Source: Nephromyces sp. MM_2019
Lineage: Eukaryota > Apicomplexa > Aconoidasida > Nephromycida
NCBI GenBank assembly: GCA_015657535.1
Contig: JADHZB010001776.1
Location: 1-45,678, forward strand
Reading direction: 5' to 3'
DNA: 45,678 nt
A program made the position numbers and the translations under genes. This document shows, piece after piece, positions 12,537-25,070 of this stretch (positions are counted from its first letter, which is position 1; every line of letters starts with the position of its first letter). A model generated the notes under the pieces. It saw only the letters and a list, made by a program, of their open reading frames with translations, was not told where the DNA came from and ran no database searches.

Positions 12537-12617
12537 NNNNNNNNNNNNNNNNNNNNNNNNNNNNNNNNNNNNNNNNNNNNNNNNNNNNNNNNNNNNNNNN
12601 NNNNNNNNNNNNNNNNN
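12537..12617. other. Assembly gap (81 N)
   Basis: A run of N between the H4 pseudogene and the intact H4. Its true length is unknown. Open frames that cross it have no meaning. Because it lies between two near-identical copies of one gene, local misassembly or a missing histone gene is possible. Confidence 0.99.
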
Positions 12618-12944
12618 AAATACTTTGATGCAAAATTTATCTTAACACGTCAAAAATATAAGGACGTTTCAAACAATACTTATCCTAAACAAACTAATTC
12701 AAAACGCAAGACAAAGTGCGCGTAGTCAAAAGAGCCAGATAAGTTAAGGTTAAAGTAACAAATTACACATATGTTAAAAATAAAAATACACACACTGAAA
12801 ACCAAAGCATGAAACACATATCCCTTCAAAACTAGTTAGAACAAGTGTTAAAGCTAGCACACGCGCACAGTAAAATTTTCTATCAAGTCAGTGGATTCTT
12901 ATTAATGTACTATTGAGCGAACTTGAAAGATCACATTCTGTGCC

Positions 12945-12959
12945 AACTAGCCATGTCTA
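12945..12959 (+). promoter_or_regulatory. 15-base histone upstream motif, copy 2
   Basis: AACTAGCCATGTCTA, 196 bases upstream of the intact H4 ATG, is identical to the copy at 11585-11599. The surrounding GATCACATT and TGCC are partly conserved as well. It is probably a core or upstream promoter element of the H4 genes. No TATA box could be assigned with confidence in such AT-rich sequence. Confidence 0.65.
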
Positions 12960-13080
12960 GGTGTTTTCCCTTTTTAGTTTATTTCCCTTTTGTACGTACC
13001 ACTTTTTTCTAAAAGCTAAGCTTGAAGAGTTAATATCCATATTCACAATCTTCATTTTATAATTTTATTATTTTCTCTAA

Positions 13081-13449
<369 letters not shown>

Positions 13450-13543
13450 ATTTGTTTTTTTCTTTTGATTTCATTATATGGAATTCGATTATATAAAAAA
13501 ATTGGCACTAACAAACACTTTTTGATCTGAAAAGAACTATAGA

Positions 13544-13559
13544 GGCTTCACTCGAAGCC
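13544..13559 (+). promoter_or_regulatory. Histone mRNA 3' stem-loop of the H4 gene
   Basis: GGCTTCACTCGAAGCC forms a 6-base stem and 4-base loop, 94 bases after the H4 stop. It is identical to the element of the divergently placed H2B gene. Conservation between two different histone genes, in an otherwise unrelated AT-rich 3' region, is strong evidence that it functions. Confidence 0.88.
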
Positions 13560-15101
13560 ATTTTTCAACCTATTTACTGATTTTTAATTAACTTTATGTA
13601 TATTATAAATTGACTACCGATATTAGTACATATATTTATGAAAGTAAATATGAAGTATTTGGAACTTGTTTTGAATCGTGAAAATTTTTGCTTTTTTAAG
13701 TTCAATTTCATTTGTTGATAATACGAGATATAATGGTGATAAAAAAATTTATTGGAAATAAATCTGAGAAGCTAAAGAAACTTTGTACTATAAGTTATCT
13801 AAACAAATTTTATTCATGATTTGTTAACCGATTTTACGCACTGATAAATATATGTACTATTAATTTGATGCAAGTATAAAAATAATATAATACATCGAAC
13901 GTTGTAAATGATCTCTGTAAGTTTGAAAAATTATAAAAAAGAAAAATTTATTACGTATTGGAGAAATTTAAGATTCAAGCAGTAAACCTTCTGAAGAATA
14001 TACAATAGCAATACGTATTCAAAACAATTACTTGTAAAAATATGACAATATATTAAATATGAATTTAGCTAACAATTTATGATTTAATCGTCGATAATTT
14101 AACAAAAGCAATTTCAAACATTGTAACTTTTTACTGTTTAAACGATTAGTGAGCATGAAACTCATATGCATCTCCTCTCACTTAGATATATATATATAAC
14201 AAATAAAAATCAATTGATGAACTCTAAAAAATTTCTCTATTTTGTACAGATTTCTGAATATTTATAGTAACTTGCCCAAAAATAAGAATTTAATGTACTT
14301 GGTGATGAATTATCCTTTTTCATTATATTAAGCATCTATAAATGTGAACTAGCATGTACCCAAAGCAAATTATAGACCCAGCTCTGTTGGCTAATTAGAA
14401 ATAGCTCAATAACAAAAAATTTTTATAGCACACACACTTTCCACTTTAGAATCATACATACCTGAACTATCTTCAAACTTGTAATTGCTACTTTACCAAA
14501 AAAAGGCGAGTAAATTAAGGAAAAAATTTTAGTTTACTCCGTATGGATTTCTAATTTATATATAGATAGTTTAGGCACACATTTAAGCTGTATTGATGCT
14601 CGCAAACATGTTGATGTTCTCATCTATCTAAAACTTTAGTGAAATTTTCAAAAATAATGTTGGTTTCTATTTTATTTTTCTAATTTTGCTAGAAAACATT
14701 TCAAAATTTTCTTTAAATTTGAATTTTCAAATTATGTAAAAATACTCGAGGTATTTAACAAACTTTTACTCATGTTGACTCTCAAATCTTTTCAACGTGG
14801 ATGTTTTAGGTACACTTTCTAATCACGATAGATTTAAACAAACCTTAAATTTAAATAAACACAAATTTAATATATATATGTGTCTATATATTGAAATAGA
14901 TTTCATATGTGTGTACTCATACATTTGAACCAGTCTCATATCAATTTATAAACTTAAATCCAAAATTTTGAATAAAATTAAGCATGAGCCAAACTAATCC
15001 AAATTTTTTACAAGTTTATATCAGCTAGTAACTTGAATTACAAATTCATTTAAAATCTCGTCTAATCAACAAATATCCATAAAAAATCATCATCGTCTAC
15101 C
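13560..15101. other. AT-rich spacer between H4 and the Asn/Tyr-rich gene
   Basis: About 1.5 kb of A/T-rich sequence without a convincing coding segment or structured RNA on either strand. The last part should hold the promoter and leader of the gene that starts at 15102. Confidence 0.5.
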
Positions 15102-17914
15102 ATGACTTCTATAGTTAGCCGCATATTTAATACGTGTATGCCTAGTGAGGACTATCGTGAATCTGGGAAAAAAAATTCTGTTGACTTTACACAGAAACAA
15201 GCTGTAGCAGAAAGTGACTGTAAAGAATCATCAAATAACTTGAACACAACCACAACGTGTTATAAAACAGCAAATAAAATAGAAACAGATGCCACAGTAC
15301 TCAATACACACAATTCATACAATGCATACACTAAAAGCAACTCACGAAGTACACCTGTACCCATTTTTACACCCAAAATACCAACTCGCCAATCAAAGGT
15401 AAATCGACCAGTTTGGACCAAAAGTCAACATCAGGCTGCTTGGCTTAAATCAATGGAAAATAATAATTACAAAAATGATATGAGTCAGTCACCTTTCTTT
15501 ACAGGAAATGTAAATATTCACGCAAGCTTAGAAAGTGAAATGAATTACCCAAAAAGTGGCAAATTTGGAGGGATTGAGGAATTTTATCAAGGCTATCAAA
15601 AATATCCAATGAACAATTTTCACGAATGTGATTTGCAAAGTTATCAATCTGACCCTTTTAACAGTCATCATTATCGTAACACAATTAATAACTATCAACC
15701 TATTCATTCAGGTATGCTTTCATATGAAAGTACATTAACATGCTTTTTGAATTAAATGTAGAAATTTGATTGTGTGGCCAGCTCTCTTAGTCAAATATAG
15801 TTCATTTTTATGGTGTATGCTATGCTTATTTTAACTTGCCTTGAGTAAATTTGTGTATTTTGAACCTTTCATAATTTTTTTAGGTTAGGTTGAATGCACA
15901 CTTGCATTGTTTGAAATTTCTAGCTTGAATTAAACATTTGTTACAAGCATTAGTTTAATATCTATTTTAAGTAAAACAAAACATTATGTGTAAATAAAAT
16001 AGGCACTAAACAACAAAACTTCTGTGATCCACAAAATGTATATGGCTTACTAAATTACTGTGTACTAACCGAGGATCATAGTAATGTCGAGATGCAAACA
16101 ACAACAATACCCAATCCAAATCAAGAGCATATAAATAAAGTAGCATCAGAAATGAAATCAAAATTAGACAAATTTGAAAATTTACAGAGTTTAAGGAGTC
16201 CTCATGACACTACAAATTCAGCCTATACGTCGACCAACACACAAGCACAAACTAAAGTAGTGGAAAAGTCAGATAGTCCATTATCAGCAAATTATACAAC
16301 TAATAGTCCACAATCGTACACCAGAGTGGTGAGTAAATCAGATAGTCCAAAATCAGTAAATTATACACCTAATAATGGATATACGCACACAAAAACTGTG
16401 AGTCAATTCGATAGCCCAGTATCAGGTAAAGACTTATTTTCAGACCATACGGTATTAAGAAAGATATCTGACTTAAAAACAAATTCTACATATCAAAACA
16501 AATCGTATAGCAATGTGACTAATAATTTGAGAACAACACTTGTACACCCATCTAGTGGAGGACATCAACTAACCCAACCAAATAGAGACTACAATGTACC
16601 ATCAGCTAATCATCATAATTATACAATCGATGATTACAATATATCACAAAATGGTGGATATAATTACACACATAATGATTATAATATACCAACAAATGAC
16701 GATTATAATTACACTCAGAATAATTACAACTTATCACCATATGATGACTATAATTACCCTTATAATAGTTATTATAAATCACCCAGTGAGGATTACGCAC
16801 ATCAAAAAAAATGTAATTATAATAATGATTATGGTAGTTATTATAATGAAATGAACTACACTAATAATATGAACAATTTCACCTCGCCTTTAAAAAGTCA
16901 TTCTAAATTTTATAAAAATAATACACATTCCCATACTTCACCCTATGAAGAGGAGTCTACTATGATTGGTTCTGATTCACACACATCATTAATATGCCAA
17001 AATCCCTATTATTACACGAATTCACAAGCTGCTGAATATGTATTGAATCAAAGAAATATATCTGATTTAGTGGAGCATAAGGAGGGAGAATTACGTAAAT
17101 TAGAGCAAGAATTAAAAAAACTGAAAAAGATTGAAAAACACACACTGAAAAAAAGTAAACAAGGTATGTGAAAATATGTAAGCCAACTGAGAAGTGTACA
17201 CATATTTATACATCATGCTCAGATGAATACCCAAAAATGAATACAAACATATAAATCTTCACATAAATGCATTTACACACATATACCTCAAGTATTATAT
17301 GTAAATATGAATATTAGTATATAGGTGCATCACAGTGCATGTACACATATTTACATATCAACACATACACAAATCAATCTACACAAATCAACACAATTAA
17401 AAGTCAGCACATTTACAAATTAACGCATGTATATCTACAAATATACCTAATTAAGACTATCTATTTAAATATACAAATATATATACCTACACATAAACAC
17501 ACAATCTGATCGATTCCATATAAATTAATTGTCTTTTTTGAAGCGACCGATGATCACCACTGTCAACAATACACACACTCAGAAGAGAATGTGTATCAAC
17601 AAGTAGAAAATTACAATGAGTTTGTAAAGGGTATATTTCAAGTTTCATTGGGCACACCCTTATATCCCTATTATGCAAGGAGGCATGACATTATTGATTT
17701 AAGATTAGAGGAGTGGCATAACCAACATAACTCCAAGGTAGAGTGGAAAAGACTTTCATACTGTAAATACACATTTGGTGAAATTGAAGTACAATTGGCT
17801 GTTTCTAATGGAAATTTGAAGGCAAAAACGAAACAATCTTTATTTACATCTATAGAAAATTTTGTTGCAAAAAATGAAGAAAAACAGAGAGTTAAGAGGA
17901 ATTATTCTTATTAG
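15102..17914 (+). CDS. Asn/Tyr-rich low-complexity protein with coiled coil and a conserved-looking C-terminal tail
   Basis: Three exons join in phase: 15102-15711, 16003-17163 and 17544-17914 (TAG), giving 713 residues. Both introns (291 and 380 bases) are GT-AG. The product is polar and largely disordered, rich in Asn, Ser, Thr and Tyr. Residues about 293-345 hold three degenerate repeats around KSDSPxSxNYT. Residues about 406-468 hold seven or so repeats of a DDYNY-type motif. A Lys/Glu coiled coil spans about 559-591. The last 120 residues are of normal composition, with two Trp, and include KYTFGEIEVQLAVSNGNL. That run weakly recalls the GAS2-related (GAR) fold seen in some apicomplexan cytoskeletal proteins, but the Gly triplet of that domain is absent. 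No signal peptide or membrane segment was seen. The function is unknown. Confidence 0.8.
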
Positions 17915-18907
17915 TTTGTGAGTTTGTTCGTATTGGCATTGTGCTGATTTGGGAAGCTTCCATTTAGTGTGTGTGAATAAATATTTGCTTTTTAGTAAAA
18001 GGAAAAGAAAGGAGTTGTAAAGATTTTAATACTAGAAGATATATAAATATTGACTTCATTAGTAATAGTTGAAGAAGAATAGCATTATAAAGATTCTTAT
18101 TAGGACTGTGTGTGTGTGTATTTGTATATATAAATATGTGTATCAACATTTTTTGTATTAAGTGTGGATTTGAATTCATGTTATTATAATGTGCTATGAT
18201 AAATTGTGTGTTTGTCAACATTTAAAGGGTATAAGATTGAACCATATAATTAAATATGTATTCAAGGAAGGTTAATTATTTATGGATGAGACTTTTGTTT
18301 CAAATAAAGATGTGTATGTGTATTTATATGGTTTACCATTAAGATATATTCGGTATAAATATGTGTAACAGATTATGATAATTTGTATATATTTGGTGTA
18401 CAGGAGTGTTTATTTAAGTTACTTGAACCTATACAGTTCAGTGTAAATGTGTTTGTGGAAAGTGGTATATAATTAATTAGTATGCGAGAAAGATTTCTCA
18501 TGTGTGGAAAACATATGCTTTTAATTAGATTTAGATCAATTTTTGTAAAAAGGAAATATAAAAACAATTAGGTGTAAATACTAATTCATTAAATTAAATA
18601 TATAAACTAAAAGTTTCGCATATAGAATAAATGTCTTAAAAGTAAAAAATATTAAAAAAATTAGAATACTTGAAGTGTTTCAACAAATGGAATAATTATT
18701 ATACTAATGAATTAGTACACTTTAGAAATTAAATTACTATGTAGGCATTTTGAAACAAATTAAGTTGAAATAATAAAGCCATAAAGTCATATTTTTATTA
18801 TATGGAAACATCTTATTTATGTAAAAATACCATTATATATATATACACACAAGTATGATATGTATATATATACATACACAAATATAAAAGTTTTAATAAT
18901 TATACTT
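17915..18907. other. Intergenic region between convergent genes
   Basis: About 1 kb between the stop of the Asn/Tyr-rich gene (+) and the stop of the P-protein gene (-). AT-rich with a few TG and TA runs (18110-18125, 18836-18870). No gene was seen. It should contain the polyadenylation signals of both genes. Confidence 0.5.
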
Positions 18908-21900
18908 TTAGAAGCCACAGTTACATATCAAATTTCTTTCTCCATGCGCATTATTTATTCTAGATACAGAGGGCCAGAACTTGCCACGTTTCTTGATCCT
19001 ATATGTATGTGTGTAATATGAGGGGTTAGGATTGTTATGTAAATGTGGGTAGTGATTATCTCAATGGATGAGTATTTAAAGTGGTATATATAAATATATT
19101 TATATAAAGATTATTCAAATATACAAGGTTGTCTGTAGTTGCTTGTATATATAAAGTGGTGTGTCTGGATAAAAGGTTTGTACTGTTCTGTACATGAATA
19201 GTGTATAATGCTTGTGTGTAAGGTTACCAATCAGCGGGGAATGCAGCTTCTTCCCGTGTGTATGGATGATTCCACTCATCACAAACGGTGTGATACTCAG
19301 AGTGTGGTGCATTCTTGAGTGGATTATCATCCTTAGGCTGAGATGTGTAAAAATATAAATTGAATAAAGGGTATTAATAAAGTCTAGTTATATTATTATG
19401 ATGAGTGTGAAGTAAGATATGATGTTATCAAGGTGATATGGTGCATATATGAGCTAAGACTTACCCAAACTCCTTGTTCAATCTTTTCAATTTCCTTACG
19501 GATAGATATCATAGCATCACAGAAACGGTCAAGTTCTTCCCTAAAACATTATTAAAATTTATATATATATGTGTGTGTATGATAATTGTATGTGTTTGGA
19601 GTCCGTGTTGGTGAAAACTGTATGTTTAAAAGATTGTTTCTATGAAATGTGTATATGTGGAGAAGTTAAATTAAGATATATATATAAATATGTAAATATA
19701 CTTATTCTCTGATTCTGTGGGCTCAATCATGAGTGATGAGGGCACAGGCCAACTCATAGTAGGGGCATGGAAACCATAGTCCATCAACCTTTTAGCAATA
19801 TCCTCCTAAGATGATAATATTCAAATTTGTGTATGTGTATGTAAATGAATCCTTGGTTATGTTATAATTAATGTATATGTGTAAATGATTGAATGTGTAG
19901 AGTCCAAATTCTAAACCGTATACACACAATATACGCACTAAAATAATAACATAGATATGATTATATATATTATTCTTAGTGAAATTGTATATACCTCAGT
20001 AACGTTTGTGGTTTTCTTGAATTCTTCACACCCAAGTATAAATTCGTGTGCACATCGATTATTAAGTCCAAAATACTTAATATTATAAAATGACTTGAGG
20101 CGAGACATCATATAATTTGCATTCAAAATTGCAAATTTGCCACTTAATTTTAGACCTTCCAAGCCCAGTAAATTAATAAACATCCATGTGATAGGTAAAA
20201 CCATAGCGCTTCCAAATGGTGCAGCCGAAACAGGGGGTCCCCTATAAAAAAGTTTGTGTGAAAAACATGATTATATAAGTTGAACAAGTGTGTGTTAATC
20301 ATATAATTTGCTTCTATATGTTAAGTGGTTTATGTAGCTTAATTGGTAAGTGTCTTAATGTATGGATTAAATTATAATATATATATATATATATATAATT
20401 AAAATGCTTCTTAGAGTAAAATGTTATTCTAGTGTTTGTTCCATATATAGGCTACATATGTAATGTGTATATTAAAAGATAGGTAATAAATGTGTTGTGT
20501 GTATCAAGCAATTCTATACATTGAAACTTCATTTGGAGGTACAATGCTGTGGGACATTAAAAAGGGGATAAGATGTTTTTTTACACATATTGGGCCTACA
20601 CCTGGGCCACCACCACCATGTGGAATAGCAAATGTTTTATGTAGATTTAAATGGCACACATCAGCACCAATGAAACCAGGTGAGGTAATTCCAAGTTGTG
20701 CATTCATGTTAGCACCATCCATATACACATTACCACCATATTTGTGTATAATATCACATATTTTATCTATATTTTCCTCAAACACACCCATTGTGGATGG
20801 GTAAGTAATCATTAGTGTACTCAGGGTATCTTGATATTTTTCAGCCAATGATTCAAGCTGTGCAATATTAACCCTGCCATCTCTGTAAATATTAAACACA
20901 AATTTGATTAAAATAATGATTAAGTTTGAATTTCATGTAAACACATACATATTATGTTGTGATTATACATATAACGTGATTGAGTTAGATACTCACTTAT
21001 ACAAATAGATGCTATATATGTGCGTTTTATACTTTATTTATTTATACACACACATCTTTATGTTAAACGTATATATGTATTATATACATCATAAGCCTAA
21101 ATAATTATAGATTGTTAGAACTATATATGTATATATAGATTTTGTTTGTGATGTGTATAAAACACATATTAAGTGCACTATAATTATGATTACATGGGTT
21201 TGTAATTTAAAAGAGTGTAAAAAATCTACAAGTGATTGGTAAAAATATTGAGATGCGTAGCAGTATGTAGAGGTATATAGAAACTTGTTGGGGTGTGTAA
21301 AAGTATTTTGAGGGGTGAAAAGGGGTGTAAAAAGGTGTAGATGTCGGTGGACAGACGTTTGAGCATATATAAAAAAAGTGTAAAAACTGTGTAAAATAAT
21401 GTTAAGATTAACTATGTGTAAATATGAGCATGTATTACTTGTCTGCATCAATTAGCTGGATTGTCATGCCGGCTATAGCAGCAGAGGCTGGATTTGTTCC
21501 ATGTGCAGATTTGGGAATCAAGCACACTTTTCGGTGGCCTTGACCAATTGACTCTTGGTATTTACGAATAGCAATAAGGCCTATCAAACATTTTAAATTA
21601 AACATATAAGTAATAAGAAAATTGTAGAGGAAAATAAAGAGTGTTATGGGCTAGGATTAGCTGGGAACTTGAATAGGAAAGAATATAGGTTGATTAAATT
21701 AGTATGCTAGTTTGTAAGCTAAATAACACGTGGGTAGTAGTTGTGTAGTTAAGTGTGTATATATGTGTGTATGAATAATATGCGTAAATACACGTAGATA
21801 TCACCTGCTAATTCTCCTGTTGCTCCTGAGTTTGGTTGTAGGGATACACCATCAAAACCAGTGATAAAACTTAAGTAGCTACATAAGTCATCAATCATCT

Positions 21901-24900
21901 TCTTGTACCTACGGTGTGAAAGCAATGGGTATGTGCATATCGAGTTAATATATATATGTGTGTGTAGTGTGTAAATGATTATTTCGAAGATATAGAGATG
22001 TGAAATGTGTATGAATTTTTGAAAATGTATATAGGTGTGTGAAATTAAATGTTACCCCATAGTTTGAGAAGGAGGAGCAAAGGGGTGCAAATTGGCAAAT
22101 TGGGGCCAAAGGATAGGTGTAAGAGAGGAGGTTGGGTTTAATTTCATAGTACATGAGCCAAGAGAAATCATAGATGTATTGAGCCCTAAATCTTTCTTTT
22201 CTAGGTGTTTCATATACCTAATATGTGTATATATATTGTTTACAAATGTGTCGTGTATTAAGATTGTTTGTTGAGTGGTAATTAATATGGGTTATAAGTT
22301 AGGGATGTACAATATTATGGCGGGTGTGTGTAAGAGTTGGGGGTGATCTAATTGTGAGTAGCAGTGTGCATTGTGTGAATTTATTACCTCATCATTTCTG
22401 TTTCACTTTTTGAATTACTAAATACGGGTTGTTGTAAGAAAGGTTGAGTACGATAAAATGAGCCCAAATTTTCTTCAGATTGGTTAAATATGGGTGAGTC
22501 AAATGATTTGGAGGAGATATCTACACCTATTTAGGGATCAGAGGATGTGTTTATTGTGTATGTGTGTATGTATGTTTAAGTTGGGTGTCAAAAAATAAAA
22601 TAGCAAGTGAAAAATGTTTAGGTTTCAATGTATAGTGTTTGTACAAAATTCAAGGAGTATACGAAATTGAAGATTCGGAAGTCGTGTGTAAGCTTAGTCA
22701 TTGAGACATATTATCAAAGCATTTAAATGTATATTAAATTGTCTTAATTCAATTTTGATTATTCTAATATTACCTTTGAATTGTGCAAAAATATTCATTA
22801 ACTCATATACATCATTGAAGCTGGTTGTTTCATCAAAAGCTACACACAATGTGTTCTCGCTAGCTTGTCTTATGTTGATTCCATTGGCATGCATCATATT
22901 CATTAATTCTGTAAGTATCAGTTATATAAGTGTACGTGTTATTGTCTATTAATACGAGTAAATTTATTTTTCTATGAGAAGAAATCTTGTGAGTCTGTAT
23001 GAATTCTAAGCTGTGTGTTGATTAGCTTGATTGCATGCGGGTTAAATGACTGTGTATAAGTTTTGTGTTTAGTATTAATCTATCTGGCTTTAACTATTGT
23101 GCTTGTGTATAAAAATTTGGAAGGTGTGCAAATATTGTGGTTGTGTGTAACTATTATAGAGGTCTGCAACTATTGCAATTATTTGCAATAGTATTAAAGG
23201 TGTTAGCTACTTTGATTGAGTGTGTAAGCTTTATATACATATATATTGCTAATAACCATTGCTGTTCGTTCCAGTAACATCAATATACACAGTGTCAAAC
23301 ATCAGGTTTCCGTTGGGTGTGCTGTATCCAAGTTCATTGAGGCCAGTCTTTGAAGAAAAGAGAGGTGTATAGTTATTTAAGATGTATAAATTCAATGTTT
23401 AATTTACCTTAAATGTAGAGGCCATAGTGTGTACTTTATTAGCAATTGATTTCAGTCCGTTAGGCCCATGGTATACGGCGTACATTGCCGCTACATTTGC
23501 AAGCAAGGCTTGAGCTGTGCAAATATTGCTGGTAGCCTTGTCTTTTCTGATGTGTTGTTCACGTGTTTGTAGAGCCATACGGTATGCCTTGTTTCCATGC
23601 ACGTCAATGCTGACACCTATAATTCTATGAGAAAAGACAGGAAGGTGTGTGTATATATAGGTTGTAAATTTAGGCTTTGAGATCTCGTATGTGTTTTATA
23701 CAGACTCTGGGATAAACGGTATAAATTCAAAAGCACATATATCCAATACAGTCACTTAACTATACTTTATAGTATCAAAAGAAACAAATAGATTCAACAC
23801 TAGTAGTTTATAGACACTTTGCTCAAAAAATATATTTTTTAAAAAGTGTTCATTATCGATATATCCAGATTTGTACACAATGATAAATTCAAATCAAAAA
23901 TTATAAGATATATTAGTAATTGCTATGTATTATAAACGGGTAGTACCTTCCAGGCATCTTTCTGATATTTTTGTTAGATGTTGCCAAGAAGGCTGCATGT
24001 GGGCCACCAAAACCCATGGGTACACCAAATCGTTGAGATGAGCCCACTACAATATCAGCTCCAAATTCTGAAGGGGGCTTAAGTAGGCAGAGGGAAAGAA
24101 GATCAGTGGCAACAACTAAGTCTGCCCCAGTTTTTTTCAATTGTTCGTTGAATTTAGAAAAGTCTTTGATTGTACCATGTGTATCTGGATATTGGACGAT
24201 AGCTCCAAATACGTCTTTCATATCAGGTTCTTGAAACTTTTCATGGTCCCCAATACGTAATTCGATGCCCACAAGGTCAGCACGTGTCTTGATAACGTCA
24301 ATGGATTGTGGGTGCAATTTGTCCGAAACAAAAAATACATTCTTATTGTTTGAAACGGTGTTCCTGTAGGACATAATCATGGCTTCTGAAGCAGCACTTG
24401 CTTCATCAAGAAGTGAAGCATTGGAGACTTCCATTCCCGTGAGTTCTGTAACCACAGTCTGGAAGTTGAGTAGTGATTCCAATCTTCCCTGAGATATTTC
24501 TGCTTGATAGGGAGTGTATGCAGTGTACCAGGTTGAATCTTCCAAGATGTGCCTTCTAATAACATCTGGGAGGTTTGATTTGTAGTATCCCATGCCTATG
24601 TAGGATTTGAAGATTTTGTTTTCATTCGCAATCGATTGGAGTCTCTCTAAGCAAACTGCTTCATGTCCAGACTGCTTTGGTATATTATGAGTGATTGTGG
24701 AGTTCATCCAATCCGGCATAATTATATCAGAAGGCACGGTTTCATTTATTAGATTATCAAGGCTAGATACACCAATCATATCAAGCATCTCCTTAACTTC
24801 ATGGTCTGCATCATATGAGCCAATGTGTCTTGAAACAAATGTCTTCAAATCGACCTGGGATGGTGTAAACAGCCTGATCGTGTTCGTATCTGTGACATTC

Positions 24901-25070
24901 TCATAATTAGTTGAAATAAGTGGTTCAGACTGTGCTGAAGATGTGTGAGGGCGTGTTGGTACTAGGATGGGCCTGTAATAACTGTTATAGGTGGCGCCGT
25001 AAGGTGTATGTACACCCAATCGTACCTTGCTCCGGCTAATTAATTTTGTGAAGTTCAAGCTATTATGCAT
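18908..25070 (-). CDS. GLDC: Glycine dehydrogenase (decarboxylating), glycine cleavage system P-protein
   Basis: Fourteen exons rebuilt on the minus strand: 25070-23947, 23624-23408, 23347-23257, 22908-22774, 22526-22388, 22217-22056, 21908-21805, 21580-21439, 20882-20520, 20241-19995, 19805-19702, 19540-19465, 19337-19228 and 18998-18908 (TAA). They total 3105 bases and 1034 residues, the usual size. All joints are GT-AG and in phase. The enzyme decarboxylates glycine with PLP and passes the aminomethyl group to lipoyl H-protein in mitochondria. Recognisable blocks are the [20 protein letters not shown] region in exon 1, [10 protein letters not shown] in exon 6, [13 protein letters not shown] in exon 8, and [20 protein letters not shown] in exon 9, where Lys787 binds PLP. 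Residues 1 to about 60 are rich in Arg and Ser and poor in acids, fitting a mitochondrial presequence. The end of exon 9 (20520) is the least certain border. Introns are rich in CA on the coding strand. Confidence 0.95.

Noticed and set aside
12372..12725. A 117-codon open frame crossing the run of N
   Set aside because: About a quarter of it is unknown bases, and the frame across the gap is arbitrary. The sequence on either side is AT-rich and not protein-like.
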